Shown in pieces: positions 1 through 5,380 of a stretch of 5,819 nt of DNA. Under the pieces are notes generated by a model. It had not been told where the DNA came from. It ran no database searches and worked only from the letters and a program-made list of their open reading frames with translations. Position 1 is the first letter of the stretch; every line of letters starts with the position of its first letter. A program made the position numbers and the translations under genes. This stretch comes from Algoriphagus sp. GTDB taxonomy: Bacteria > Bacteroidota > Bacteroidia > Cytophagales > Cyclobacteriaceae. The stretch lies in contig JALRIY010000145.1 of the NCBI GenBank assembly GCA_023255285.1, forward strand, positions 1-5,819. Reading direction: 5' to 3'.

Positions 1-305
1 ATATGGATATCTGCAGGCCAAAAATTATCACTATTTTCTTTAGAAAAATAATTTGTAGCACTAATATAATTAGTTAAAGCGTCCATCCATACGTACATTA
101 TATGTTTGTCGTTATTAGGAACTGGTATACCCCAATTAAAAGAAGTCCTTGAAATTGATAGATCTTTAAGACCACTCTCTACAAATTTAACAACTTCATT
201 TCTTCTAGATTCAGGTTGAATAAAATCTGGATTTTCCTTGTAAAATTTTAATAATGGTTCAGTCCATTTAGATAATCTAAAAAAATACGATTCCTCCTCT
301 ACCCA
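1..305 (-). CDS. metG: Methionyl-tRNA synthetase fragment, internal part, foreign to the rest of the window
   Basis: Reading the minus strand from 305 down to the window edge gives 101 codons with no stop, although neither a start nor an end is present. The product is an internal piece of a class I methionyl-tRNA synthetase, which charges tRNA-Met with methionine in the cytoplasm. Diagnostic stretches are WVEEESYFFRLSKW at the left end, then DLSISRTSFNWGIPVP, then MYVWMDALTNYISA, and FWPADIH at the edge. These belong to the catalytic and connective-peptide region of the shorter, roughly 510-residue MetG type; the WVEEESYFFRLS wording resembles alphaproteobacterial enzymes (recalled, not searched). 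The DNA is about 29% GC by count and rich in AGA, TTA and AAT codons, which fits an AT-rich marine alphaproteobacterium such as SAR11. The 5' part of the gene is replaced by ROK kinase sequence at 300-306. Family assignment is secure; the source lineage is inference. Confidence 0.9.
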
Positions 306-723
306 TGGTGATAAATAAAAAATTAGAAGATACTTCTCCCTTTCCAAATTGAAATTCTCCAATCGCTGCCGCTGCGGCATCATTTTCTAAGTAAAAATCG
401 TGATCGGGGTATTTTGCTTTTAACGTAGCCTTCAATGGATAATTATTCAAAGCAGGAATAGCTGGAATCTCCAAGGGAGTCATTCGATCCTTACTAATCA
501 TGCCAGGTAGGCCAATCCCTATCTTTTTTACCTGAGGATATTTTTCTAGGTAGGTTCCAATCACCTGAATGAAATTTGGGCCAAAACCGTCGGTATGTTC
601 GCGGTAGGACGTAGTATCTTCTTTATAAAACTCACAAATCTTACCTGACTTATCTACTAATCCAATCTTAAGATGCGTGCCTCCAACATCTATTCCCAAA
701 AACTGAGTATCCGAAATATTCAT
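277..723 (-). CDS. ROK-family sugar kinase, N-terminal half only, truncated at a chimeric junction
   Basis: The open frame gives 148 residues, but ROK kinases (glucokinase and related sugar kinases, ATP-dependent phosphorylation of a hexose in the cytoplasm) are usually about 290-320. Visible motifs are the N-terminal phosphate-binding loop GIDVGGTHLK (residues 10-19), GIGLPGMI (69-76) and the catalytic-Asp segment LENDAAAAAIGE (112-123). The frame then reaches FITM, where a ROK protein should continue with a glycine-rich GTGxGGG stretch and, further on, the zinc-binding His/Cys motif. Instead it reads GRGGIVFF and stops. Residues after about 141 are metG DNA read in the wrong frame, so the true ROK part is roughly 300-723. 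The ATG at 723 is 47 bp after the ykgJ-like stop and directly precedes the phosphate loop at normal spacing. The sugar substrate cannot be told. The intact gene presumably exists in the source genome. Confidence 0.9.
   Translation of the reverse strand: MNISDTQFLGIDVGGTHLKIGLVDKSGKICEFYKEDTTSYREHTDGFGPNFIQVIGTYLEKYPQVKKIGIGLPGMISKDRMTPLEIPAIPALNNYPLKATLKAKYPDHDFYLENDAAAAAIGEFQFGKGEVSSNFLFITMGRGGIVFF
300..306. other. Chimeric junction between ROK kinase and metG sequences
   Basis: On the minus strand the ROK frame reads ATC ACC ATG GGT up to here. The metG frame, offset by one base, reads TGG GTA GAG GAG GAA from here on. The seven bases ATGGGTA fit both parents: a ROK gene expects ATG GGT AC(N) for Met-Gly-Thr, and metG expects (GA)A TGG GTA for Glu-Trp-Val. 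Base composition changes at the same place. Joining at a few shared bases is typical of template-switching chimeras in amplified DNA and also of rare illegitimate recombination. Confidence 0.82.
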
Positions 724-757
724 AATTTACTTGATCCTTTTTCGTTTGCTAAAAAAG

Positions 758-765
758 CAAAACTA
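758..765 (-). promoter_or_regulatory. Putative -7 box of the ROK kinase promoter
   Basis: The minus strand reads TAGTTTTG from 765 to 758, a full match to the Bacteroidota -7 consensus TAnnTTTG and identical to the box upstream of the dehydrogenase. It would start transcription about 28 bp before the ROK ATG. No TTG is found at the expected -33 distance, which falls in the end of the ykgJ-like gene, so this may be a weak internal promoter within an otherwise shared transcript. Confidence 0.45.
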
Positions 766-770
766 TTCCT

Positions 771-1265
771 TTACTTCTTATATTCTTTGCCGACCTCAGA
801 AAATATTTTTAGTACTGCAGGACATACCAAGGTGTTCTTTAGCGTTAAATCTAAAATTCCAAGCATATTTTTTCGATCCGTATGTGGATATTCTCTACAA
901 GCTTTTGGTCGATTTTCGTAGACCAAACACCCATTATCCTCCCCTAAAAATGGGCAAGGTGCCCCATTAAAGACGTAATCCCCATCCTCATCTCTAAAAA
1001 GATAGGTTTCAATAAATTCTCTGGAACGCATCCTGAATACCTTGGAAAGTCGATCTATATCCGTTTGAATTAGAATTGGGCTTGTGGTTTTGCAACAATT
1101 AGCGCAATCCAAACAATCCATCTTTGCAAAAACTTCAGAATGAGCTTGATGAAATTTGGCATCGAGATTCTTGGGACGAGTAGCTTTTAGCTTTTCTTTT
1201 AATTTTTTGTTTGTCGGAAATTCTGACCTACACTCCTTTGAAAATTTGTCAAGATCTAAAGTCAT
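771..1265 (-). CDS. YkgJ-family cysteine-cluster protein
   Basis: A 164-residue cytoplasmic protein of the YkgJ family (formerly UPF0153), whose members carry a conserved cysteine cluster thought to bind zinc or an iron-sulfur centre; the biochemical role is not established. The signature is clear: CLDCANCC at residues 51-58, then PCPFL with Cys104, Cys113 in GCLVY, RPKAC with Cys123, REYPH, and Cys148 followed by Pro. The first 50 residues are lysine-rich and probably helical. The length is normal for the family. The ATG at 1265 is the first good start after the cvfB-like stop at 1311, 45 bp upstream, and I see no convincing promoter in that gap, so cotranscription with the cvfB-like gene is likely. 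The ROK kinase follows 47 bp downstream. Family call is firm; any function for this member would be a guess. Confidence 0.92.
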   Translation of the reverse strand: MTLDLDKFSKECRSEFPTNKKLKEKLKATRPKNLDAKFHQAHSEVFAKMDCLDCANCCKTTSPILIQTDIDRLSKVFRMRSREFIETYLFRDEDGDYVFNGAPCPFLGEDNGCLVYENRPKACREYPHTDRKNMLGILDLTLKNTLVCPAVLKIFSEVGKEYKK

Positions 1266-1310
1266 TGTGAATTAGGCTTCTGAATTACCAATAGAAAAAA
1301 TACCAAAAGC

Positions 1311-2144
1311 TTAATCTCGATTAATGGAAATACCATCTGGAAAAATAGAAATCTCTTGCGCCTTATACAATTGCCCTATACACTGCTTAAACTGCTTTTT
1401 ACTCATCCCCAAGGCCTTTTTAATATCCTCTGGGTCTGATTTATCGTGCAAGGGCAAAAATCCTTTTTCTTGCACTAAATTAAGAATCTTCTCTGCTCCC
1501 TCTTCGTACTTCACCCTACCGAATGGAAGCAATTGAAGATCCAGTTTTCCATCCTCACGGCGTTTTTTTACCCACAGTTTACGAATTTCTCCTAGAGTCA
1601 ACTCTTGAAAAACTTCGTTGGCATAAAGCAACCCTTCGTAACGATCTTCCAATAACACCTTGTAACCCAAATCGGTTTTTTCAAATACCATTCCTTGACA
1701 TTCGTTGCCTGGCTGGTAATCCTTTGGAGCTGGATACATAAATTCTCGATACTTACTCACTCCAATTAATCGATTGGAACGGTAATCCGCACATAGGCGA
1801 ACCAAGTATTTTTGACCGATAGTCATTGGCTTCGCCATTTCAGCATTGGGCACAAAAAGATCTTTCAGCAAACCCCAATCCATAAATGCTCCAAAAGAAG
1901 TTACTTCCTTGCAAGTCAATACACCAAATTGATCCAAAACTAATGCAGGTGTATCAGTAACCGCCACAGGTCTATCCTCGCTATCGGTGTATACAAATAC
2001 AGTCACCTCATCACCTACTTTCTCTTCCCCAGTCAAGTAGCCTTTGGGAAGTAATACTTCTTCGCCATCACTCAATGCTAAGTACGCACCAAAATCTGTA
2101 AATCGGTTAATTTGTAGGTGGCTGACCAATCCAAGTTCTTTCAT
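1311..2144 (-). CDS. cvfB: CvfB/YitL-like S1-domain RNA-binding protein
   Basis: A 277-residue cytoplasmic protein of the CvfB family. Staphylococcus aureus CvfB binds RNA and affects virulence gene expression; the role in Bacteroidota is not known. The layout matches the family: S1-type beta-barrels at about residues 1-63 (GLVSHLQINRFTDFGAYL), 70-132 (FGVLTCKEVTSFGAFMDWGL, LFVP) and 145-208, then a C-terminal winged helix from about 214 with LPLHDKSDPEDIKKALGMSK, KQFKQCIGQLYK and a final short strand. I chose the ATG at 2144 because the family starts immediately before the first S1 strand. The frame stays open 41 codons further upstream to 2267, but that extension is not protein-like and would run through both divergent promoters. 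It heads a minus-strand run with the YkgJ-family gene. Its -7 box is only 4 bp before the ATG. Some databases call such proteins GntR-like because of the winged helix. Confidence 0.9.
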   Translation of the reverse strand: MKELGLVSHLQINRFTDFGAYLALSDGEEVLLPKGYLTGEEKVGDEVTVFVYTDSEDRPVAVTDTPALVLDQFGVLTCKEVTSFGAFMDWGLLKDLFVPNAEMAKPMTIGQKYLVRLCADYRSNRLIGVSKYREFMYPAPKDYQPGNECQGMVFEKTDLGYKVLLEDRYEGLLYANEVFQELTLGEIRKLWVKKRREDGKLDLQLLPFGRVKYEEGAEKILNLVQEKGFLPLHDKSDPEDIKKALGMSKKQFKQCIGQLYKAQEISIFPDGISINRD

Positions 2145-2148
2145 GCGG

Positions 2149-2156
2149 CAAAGGTA
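2149..2156 (-). promoter_or_regulatory. Putative -7 box of the cvfB-like gene, very close to its ATG
   Basis: The minus strand reads TACCTTTG (2156 to 2149), a full match to TAnnTTTG. A weak -33 candidate, TCTG (2177-2174), lies 17 bp upstream. Only 4 bp separate the box from the ATG at 2144, so transcription would begin at or within a few bases of the start codon, implying a leaderless or near-leaderless mRNA if this is the promoter in use. Confidence 0.5.
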
Positions 2157-2223
2157 AAGATTAATCCTGTTTACAGAACGATAAAAATTGACTCCCATCA
2201 CAACGGGAAAGCAGGTCACTGAG

Positions 2224-2254
2224 TTGGAAATCGTACGCCTTACCCGTAGTTTTG
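2224..2254 (+). promoter_or_regulatory. Bacteroidota-type promoter of the dehydrogenase-kinase operon
   Basis: TTG at 2224-2226, a 20-bp spacer, then TAGTTTTG at 2247-2254. Both elements match the Bacteroidota -33/-7 consensus at the usual spacing. Transcription would begin near 2260, giving a leader of about 45 bases before the ATG at 2306. It lies about 70 bp from the opposing cvfB-like -7 box, so the 161-bp intergenic region serves both directions. I saw no clear operator. Confidence 0.7.
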
Positions 2255-2305
2255 GAAACTGTATCACAGCGTAAACCCTTTCTAATTTCTCAAGATTTTA
2301 ACTCC

Positions 2306-3196
2306 ATGAAAAACATTACTGTCATAGGATCGGGTACCATGGGCAATGGCATTGCTCACCTATTTGCCCAACAAGGGTTTTCTGTTGCTTTGGTGGATTT
2401 GTATGCTGAGCACCTGAACAAAGCAATGGCGACCATTAACAAAAACATGGACCGTCAAGTCAATAAAGGGATTTTGAGTGAAAGCCAAAAAATGGATGCT
2501 TTGCAGCGCATACAAACACATACTGACCTCGCAACTGGTGTTAAACATGCTGATCTAGTCGTGGAAGCAGCGACTGAAAATCTAGAAATCAAATTAGAAT
2601 TATTCCGCCAATTGGACCAGTTGGCACCAGCTTCAGCTATTTTGGCTTCCAATACCTCTTCCATTTCGATTACTCAAATTGCTGCGGTTACTCAACGTCC
2701 AACACATGTCATCGGGATGCATTTTATGAACCCAGTTCCGGTCATGAAACTAGTAGAGGTGATTCGAGGCTATGCTACTTCAGGGCAAATTACAGCCCAG
2801 ATCATGCAACTATCCCTTCAATTGGATAAAGTGCCAGTGGAAGTCCAGGACTACCCAGGATTTGTTGCCAACCGAATTTTGATGCCCATGATCAACGAGG
2901 CCATCTACACTTTATACGAAGGAGTGGCTGGGGTTTCGGAGATTGATACAGTGATGAAATTGGGTATGTCACATCCCATGGGACCACTTCAACTTGCAGA
3001 TTTCATCGGTTTGGATGTTTGCCTTTCCATTTTGCGCGTACTTTATGAGGGCTTTGGAAATCCAAAGTATGCTCCATGCCCCCTATTGATTACTATGGTC
3101 ACAGCTGGATACAAGGGTGTAAAATCAGGGGAAGGATTTTATTGTTACCCTGCTGGCACCAAAGACTTTGCAGTTTCTCCTAGATTTTCAAAATAA
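2306..3196 (+). CDS. 3-hydroxybutyryl-CoA dehydrogenase (3-hydroxyacyl-CoA dehydrogenase family)
   Basis: A 296-residue NAD(P)-dependent enzyme that interconverts 3-hydroxyacyl-CoA and 3-oxoacyl-CoA, as in beta-oxidation, butyrate-type or phenylacetate pathways (Hbd/PaaH/FadB2 group). The N-terminal Rossmann fold shows ITVIGSGTMGNGIA (4-17) and the strand-ending acid in VALVD (27-31). Catalytic positions by family knowledge are Ser118 in NTSS, His139 in GMHFMNPVP, Glu151 in KLVEV and Asn189 in GFVANR. The C-terminal domain has MKLGMSHPMGPLQLADFIGLD (217-237) and the closing GVKSGEGFYCY. Nothing essential is missing and the length is normal. I chose the ATG at 2306 because the Rossmann strand follows at once; a TTG 54 bases upstream lies inside the -7 box. 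The deoxynucleoside kinase follows after 11 bp. The chain-length preference cannot be read from the sequence. Confidence 0.95.
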   Translation: MKNITVIGSGTMGNGIAHLFAQQGFSVALVDLYAEHLNKAMATINKNMDRQVNKGILSESQKMDALQRIQTHTDLATGVKHADLVVEAATENLEIKLELFRQLDQLAPASAILASNTSSISITQIAAVTQRPTHVIGMHFMNPVPVMKLVEVIRGYATSGQITAQIMQLSLQLDKVPVEVQDYPGFVANRILMPMINEAIYTLYEGVAGVSEIDTVMKLGMSHPMGPLQLADFIGLDVCLSILRVLYEGFGNPKYAPCPLLITMVTAGYKGVKSGEGFYCYPAGTKDFAVSPRFSK

Positions 3197-3207
3197 TACA
3201 CAACCAC

Positions 3208-3825
3208 ATGCATTTAGCAGTAGCTGGAAATATTGGAAGCGGCAAAACCACGCTTACAGAAAAATTAGCCAAACATTACGACTGGAAGGCTGAATTTGAA
3301 GCTGTGGATGATAATCCCTACCTCGCAGACTTTTACGAGGACATGAAGCGTTGGGCATTTCACTTACAGGTATACTTTTTGAATTCGCGTTTCAACCAAC
3401 TGAAAACCATCCAAGCAAGTAATGAATCGACTATTCAAGACAGGACAATCTATGAGGATGCATATATTTTTGCGGCCAACCTCTACAAGAGTAACCTCTT
3501 GACCGAACGTGACTATGCCAATTACAAGAGTTTATTTGATTCCATGATCTCCCATGTAAAAGCTCCAGACCTCTTGATTTATTTGAAGGCAGACATCCCC
3601 AAACTTGTAGGTCAAATCGAAAAACGAGGTAGAAGTTACGAAACAGCCATGCGAATTGATTACCTAAAAAATCTAAATACCCATTACGAAGACTGGATTG
3701 CTGGATACAAAGAGGGCAAACTACTGATCATAGATGTCAATAATTTGGATTTCGTAGAGCGTCCAGGTGATTTCTCCTTTATTGTTGAAAAAATAGAGCG
3801 GGAAATGTTTGGACTTTTTTCCTAA
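3208..3825 (+). CDS. Deoxynucleoside kinase (dNK/dGK-dAK family)
   Basis: A 205-residue cytoplasmic kinase that phosphorylates deoxynucleosides (or deoxynucleoside monophosphates in some relatives) with ATP for nucleotide salvage. It has the P-loop GNIGSGKTT at residues 7-15, the substrate-site segment EAVDDNPYL (31-39), FHLQVYFLNSRF (51-62) with the family glutamine, the DRS-type motif as DRTIYED (78-84), and an arginine-rich lid RGRSYE (140-145). Length and order match the Bacteroidota and Firmicutes dNK family. The start at 3208 places the P-loop right at the N-terminus, as expected, and is 11 bp after the dehydrogenase stop, so the two genes very probably share one mRNA. No Shine-Dalgarno is visible. 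Which base it prefers cannot be told from sequence alone. The link with the dehydrogenase has no obvious metabolic logic. Confidence 0.94.
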   Translation: MHLAVAGNIGSGKTTLTEKLAKHYDWKAEFEAVDDNPYLADFYEDMKRWAFHLQVYFLNSRFNQLKTIQASNESTIQDRTIYEDAYIFAANLYKSNLLTERDYANYKSLFDSMISHVKAPDLLIYLKADIPKLVGQIEKRGRSYETAMRIDYLKNLNTHYEDWIAGYKEGKLLIIDVNNLDFVERPGDFSFIVEKIEREMFGLFS

Positions 3826-3857
3826 ACGCTCTTTTTCCCATGTATAGGGTATTTAGG
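3821..3857. repeat. Inverted repeat spanning both convergent stop codons
   Basis: CCTAAA (3821-3826) and TTTAGG (3852-3857) are exact inverted copies. Each contains a stop codon: the kinase TAA on the plus strand and the TAA of the 214-residue gene on the minus strand. A small inner CCC/GGG pair sits between them. There is no U-tract after either arm, so it does not look like a classical intrinsic terminator. It could still act as a weak bidirectional end between the converging genes, which are only 27 bp apart. Confidence 0.3.
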
Positions 3858-4497
3858 CCAATTTCCGCATCAGCCAACCATACAACATGCTACGCTGCTC
3901 TTCCTTAGGGTTAATTAAAAGTTGATCCAAACGCTTCAAGGAACCTCCAGTCATGATAGTTTCGTAAGGGCTCAGTCGAATCAATTTGTACCCATGAATA
4001 CGAGTCAGTAAATCCACTTGCATGTGATTGTAGGCGCTTAACTTCCATCCACTAGCACCTACTCCATGAAAATCTCCTGGATCCGAAGGACTGCCAAAAA
4101 TCCGTGTTGCCAACGGGGGGCCATCCCAGATCCGCTTGGGCATACCCGCTTTCAGTGCTTCCTTTTCAAAAGTTCGACAAAGCCGCTTATGGCCTTCTAA
4201 AAAAGCGAACTGAAATTCTGTATACAAATCTGAACGAAAACTGATTCCTCGATACCGATTAAAATTCACTTCATCGTCCCAAAGGATAAGGGTTCTACCT
4301 AGCTTAAAATCAACGTGAACTTTTTCAAAAAGCGGAAACGAACCAGTTCCTCCTAAATCTTCTAAAACAGAATTTAACCAGGATTTACTGTGTGAATCCA
4401 AATAGTGGGGTTGAACTTCAAAATCCACTTGCCAGTCGTAAGTGGCCCCACCTTCCTTCAAAATGAGATCCAGTTGCCTGGTCATCAGGTGCTCCAT
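3853..4497 (-). CDS. Conserved-looking protein of unknown function, 214 residues
   Basis: I do not recognise this protein. It is soluble-looking, with no signal peptide or membrane span, and is rich in aromatic and charged residues. Segments that look structured and possibly conserved are TYDWQVDFEVQPHYLDSHS (19-37), LFEKVHVDFKLGRTLILWDDEVNFNRYRGISF (56-87), WDGPPLATRIFG (124-135) and GDFHGVGASGWKLSAYNHMQVDL (141-163), followed by a helical tail. No nucleotide-binding, metal or nuclease motif stands out. The ATG at 4497 lies 4 bp after the DUF2452 stop, suggesting translational coupling; Met5 (MTRQLDL) is an alternative start. It is the last gene of a three-gene minus-strand unit, which is the only clue to its job. 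It is very likely a real gene, judging by length, tight packing and coherent composition. Confidence 0.85.
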   Translation of the reverse strand: MEHLMTRQLDLILKEGGATYDWQVDFEVQPHYLDSHSKSWLNSVLEDLGGTGSFPLFEKVHVDFKLGRTLILWDDEVNFNRYRGISFRSDLYTEFQFAFLEGHKRLCRTFEKEALKAGMPKRIWDGPPLATRIFGSPSDPGDFHGVGASGWKLSAYNHMQVDLLTRIHGYKLIRLSPYETIMTGGSLKRLDQLLINPKEEQRSMLYGWLMRKLA

Positions 4498-4501
4498 GGG
4501 C

Positions 4502-4960
4502 TTAACTTACGTCTCGAAGGATCTCCCAGGTATGGTCAGCCAACAACTTGATCTCAGCCACAAAATTTGCCCAGTTCTTTTTTCTTCCCCACTCCTCGGG
4601 AGCAATCATGCTCAAAAAATCTGTGCCATCTTCTTTTTGATACAAAAAATAGCGGTGATTGATCAATGGCTCAAATGAAATGGAAGCCTGGTAAATCCGC
4701 TCTGAAACTTCAATACGAGACTGGATTTTCTTAGCTTGGTCTGCCAAGAGTTTCATTTGATCATATATTTGGGCCATTTGCATGTCGGTCTGACTATGCA
4801 TAGCTGCCACTGCCCTACCAGTAATCTTTCCTTTATCTTCTGGCTTGATGATCGCACTACCAGCATGATGCGCATAAGGTAAAATGCCTGGATTCTCCGT
4901 AGTCTTCTCCTTCATCAAATCCAGATCCAAACGATCTACATCAATCTTTTTTCCTATCAT
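4502..4960 (-). CDS. DUF2452 domain-containing protein
   Basis: A 152-residue soluble protein of the DUF2452 family (human C1orf50 is a distant member), with no known biochemical role. The family hallmark is NPGILPYAHHAGSAIIKPED at residues 23-42, followed by KITGRAVAAM and a long helix (about 57-92, QTDMQMAQIYDQMKLLADQAKKIQ and on) that may be a coiled coil. The second half holds SFEPLINHRYFLYQ, then GTDFLSMIAPEEWG and a closing helix ending TWEILRD. The tyrosine and tryptophan positions in this half look like the family core. The ATG at 4960 is 5 bp after the stop of the small membrane gene, and its own stop is 4 bp before the next gene, so all three are probably one transcript. Family call is confident from the signature; function is unknown. 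Confidence 0.9.
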   Translation of the reverse strand: MIGKKIDVDRLDLDLMKEKTTENPGILPYAHHAGSAIIKPEDKGKITGRAVAAMHSQTDMQMAQIYDQMKLLADQAKKIQSRIEVSERIYQASISFEPLINHRYFLYQKEDGTDFLSMIAPEEWGRKKNWANFVAEIKLLADHTWEILRDVS

Positions 4961-4965
4961 GCCTA

Positions 4966-5115
4966 TTATTTTTCAACTTCCGTAGTTATCCGTTCTTTCA
5001 AATTACCCTTTGATCCTGGAAAAGTGGTTTTTCTTGATATATCATAACTCACATATAAAATGATCAGCATGAATAACACGAAAAGGAACAAGAAGATTTT
5101 TTTATTTTTCTGCAT
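4966..5115 (-). CDS. Small single-span membrane protein, 49 residues
   Basis: On the minus strand an ATG at 5115 opens 49 codons ending in TAA at 4968-4966, immediately followed by a second stop (TAG). The product begins MQKNKK, continues with one hydrophobic span (IFLFLFVLFMLIILYV, residues 7-22), and ends in a polar tail with YDISRKTTFPGSKGNLKERI (24-43). A positive N-terminus before a single span suggests a membrane-anchored protein with N-in orientation; an uncleaved signal anchor is the simplest reading. The stop is 5 bp before the DUF2452 ATG and a TAATTTTG promoter box sits 19 bp before the start, so position, spacing and composition all argue for a real gene. I do not recognise a characterised family. 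It may anchor or assist the two soluble products encoded downstream, which is inference from gene order only. Confidence 0.8.
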   Translation of the reverse strand: MQKNKKIFLFLFVLFMLIILYVSYDISRKTTFPGSKGNLKERITTEVEK

Positions 5116-5134
5116 CAGTAAAAGATTCAACGCA

Positions 5135-5142
5135 CAAAATTA
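5135..5142 (-). promoter_or_regulatory. Putative -7 box of the small membrane protein-DUF2452 operon
   Basis: The minus strand reads TAATTTTG (5142 to 5135), a full match to TAnnTTTG, 19 bp before the ATG at 5115. Predicted transcription start is near 5128, giving a short leader of about 14 bases. No clear -33 TTG lies at 18-21 bp, so the promoter may be weak or activator-assisted. Confidence 0.5.
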
Positions 5143-5192
5143 ACGACAATTCCTTTTTTTGTTTCTTAATCGAGAAGTCATTTTCAATTCAA

Positions 5193-5209
5193 TTATCCAC
5201 ATCTTGTGG
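5193..5209. promoter_or_regulatory. Perfect DnaA-box sequence inside a short hairpin
   Basis: TTATCCACA at 5193-5201 is an exact copy of the classical DnaA 9-mer. Its CCACA (5197-5201) pairs with TGTGG (5205-5209) across a TCT loop, making a 5-bp stem. Only one box is present, so this is not an origin; it could be a DnaA-responsive regulatory site for either flanking operon, or chance. Confidence 0.35.
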
Positions 5210-5349
5210 CTTAAAAATACTATTCAAGAACAATTTCAAGGTTTAAACTCATTCGTAACCTATTTGTTAAAAACTGTACGTTTAAATTTACTGATAGAAT
5301 TTCCACCAAAGGAATGCCTTAGCTCAGGAAGAATAATAAATTGCAGTGC

Positions 5350-5380
5350 TTTGCGCTTTATTGGGTAGAGTCTAGATTTG
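5350..5380 (+). promoter_or_regulatory. Bacteroidota-type promoter of the S9 peptidase gene
   Basis: TTTG at 5350-5353, a 19-bp spacer and TAGATTTG at 5373-5380 together form the best promoter match in the window. Transcription would start near 5386, leaving a leader of about 48 bases before the ATG at 5434. Confidence 0.75.

Noticed and set aside
277..300. Simple frameshift in the ROK gene as the reason for its truncation.
   Set aside because: No frame downstream continues ROK homology; the sequence instead encodes metG continuously to the window edge, with a different base composition.
1..305. Horizontal transfer of metG into the Bacteroidota genome.
   Set aside because: The fragment lacks its 5' part and begins inside another gene at a few shared bases, with no mobile element or repeat nearby. 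A chimera explains this more simply.
744..763. Hairpin GTTTGCT/AGCAAAAC as a terminator between the YkgJ-family and ROK genes.
   Set aside because: The stem is only 6-7 weak pairs with a bulge, no U-tract follows on the relevant strand, and it overlaps the ROK -7 box.
2145..2267. Upstream extension of the cvfB-like protein by 41 residues.
   Set aside because: The extension is not protein-like, would cross both divergent promoters, and family members begin at the first S1 strand, matching the ATG at 2144.
2252..2305. Earlier TTG start for the dehydrogenase.
   Set aside because: The TTG lies inside the -7 promoter box, so it would precede the transcript; the Rossmann fold begins right at the ATG at 2306.
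5159..5368. 69-residue plus-strand open frame in the intergenic region.
   Set aside because: It has a TTG start, no promoter or coding character, no family resemblance, and ends over the S9 peptidase promoter.
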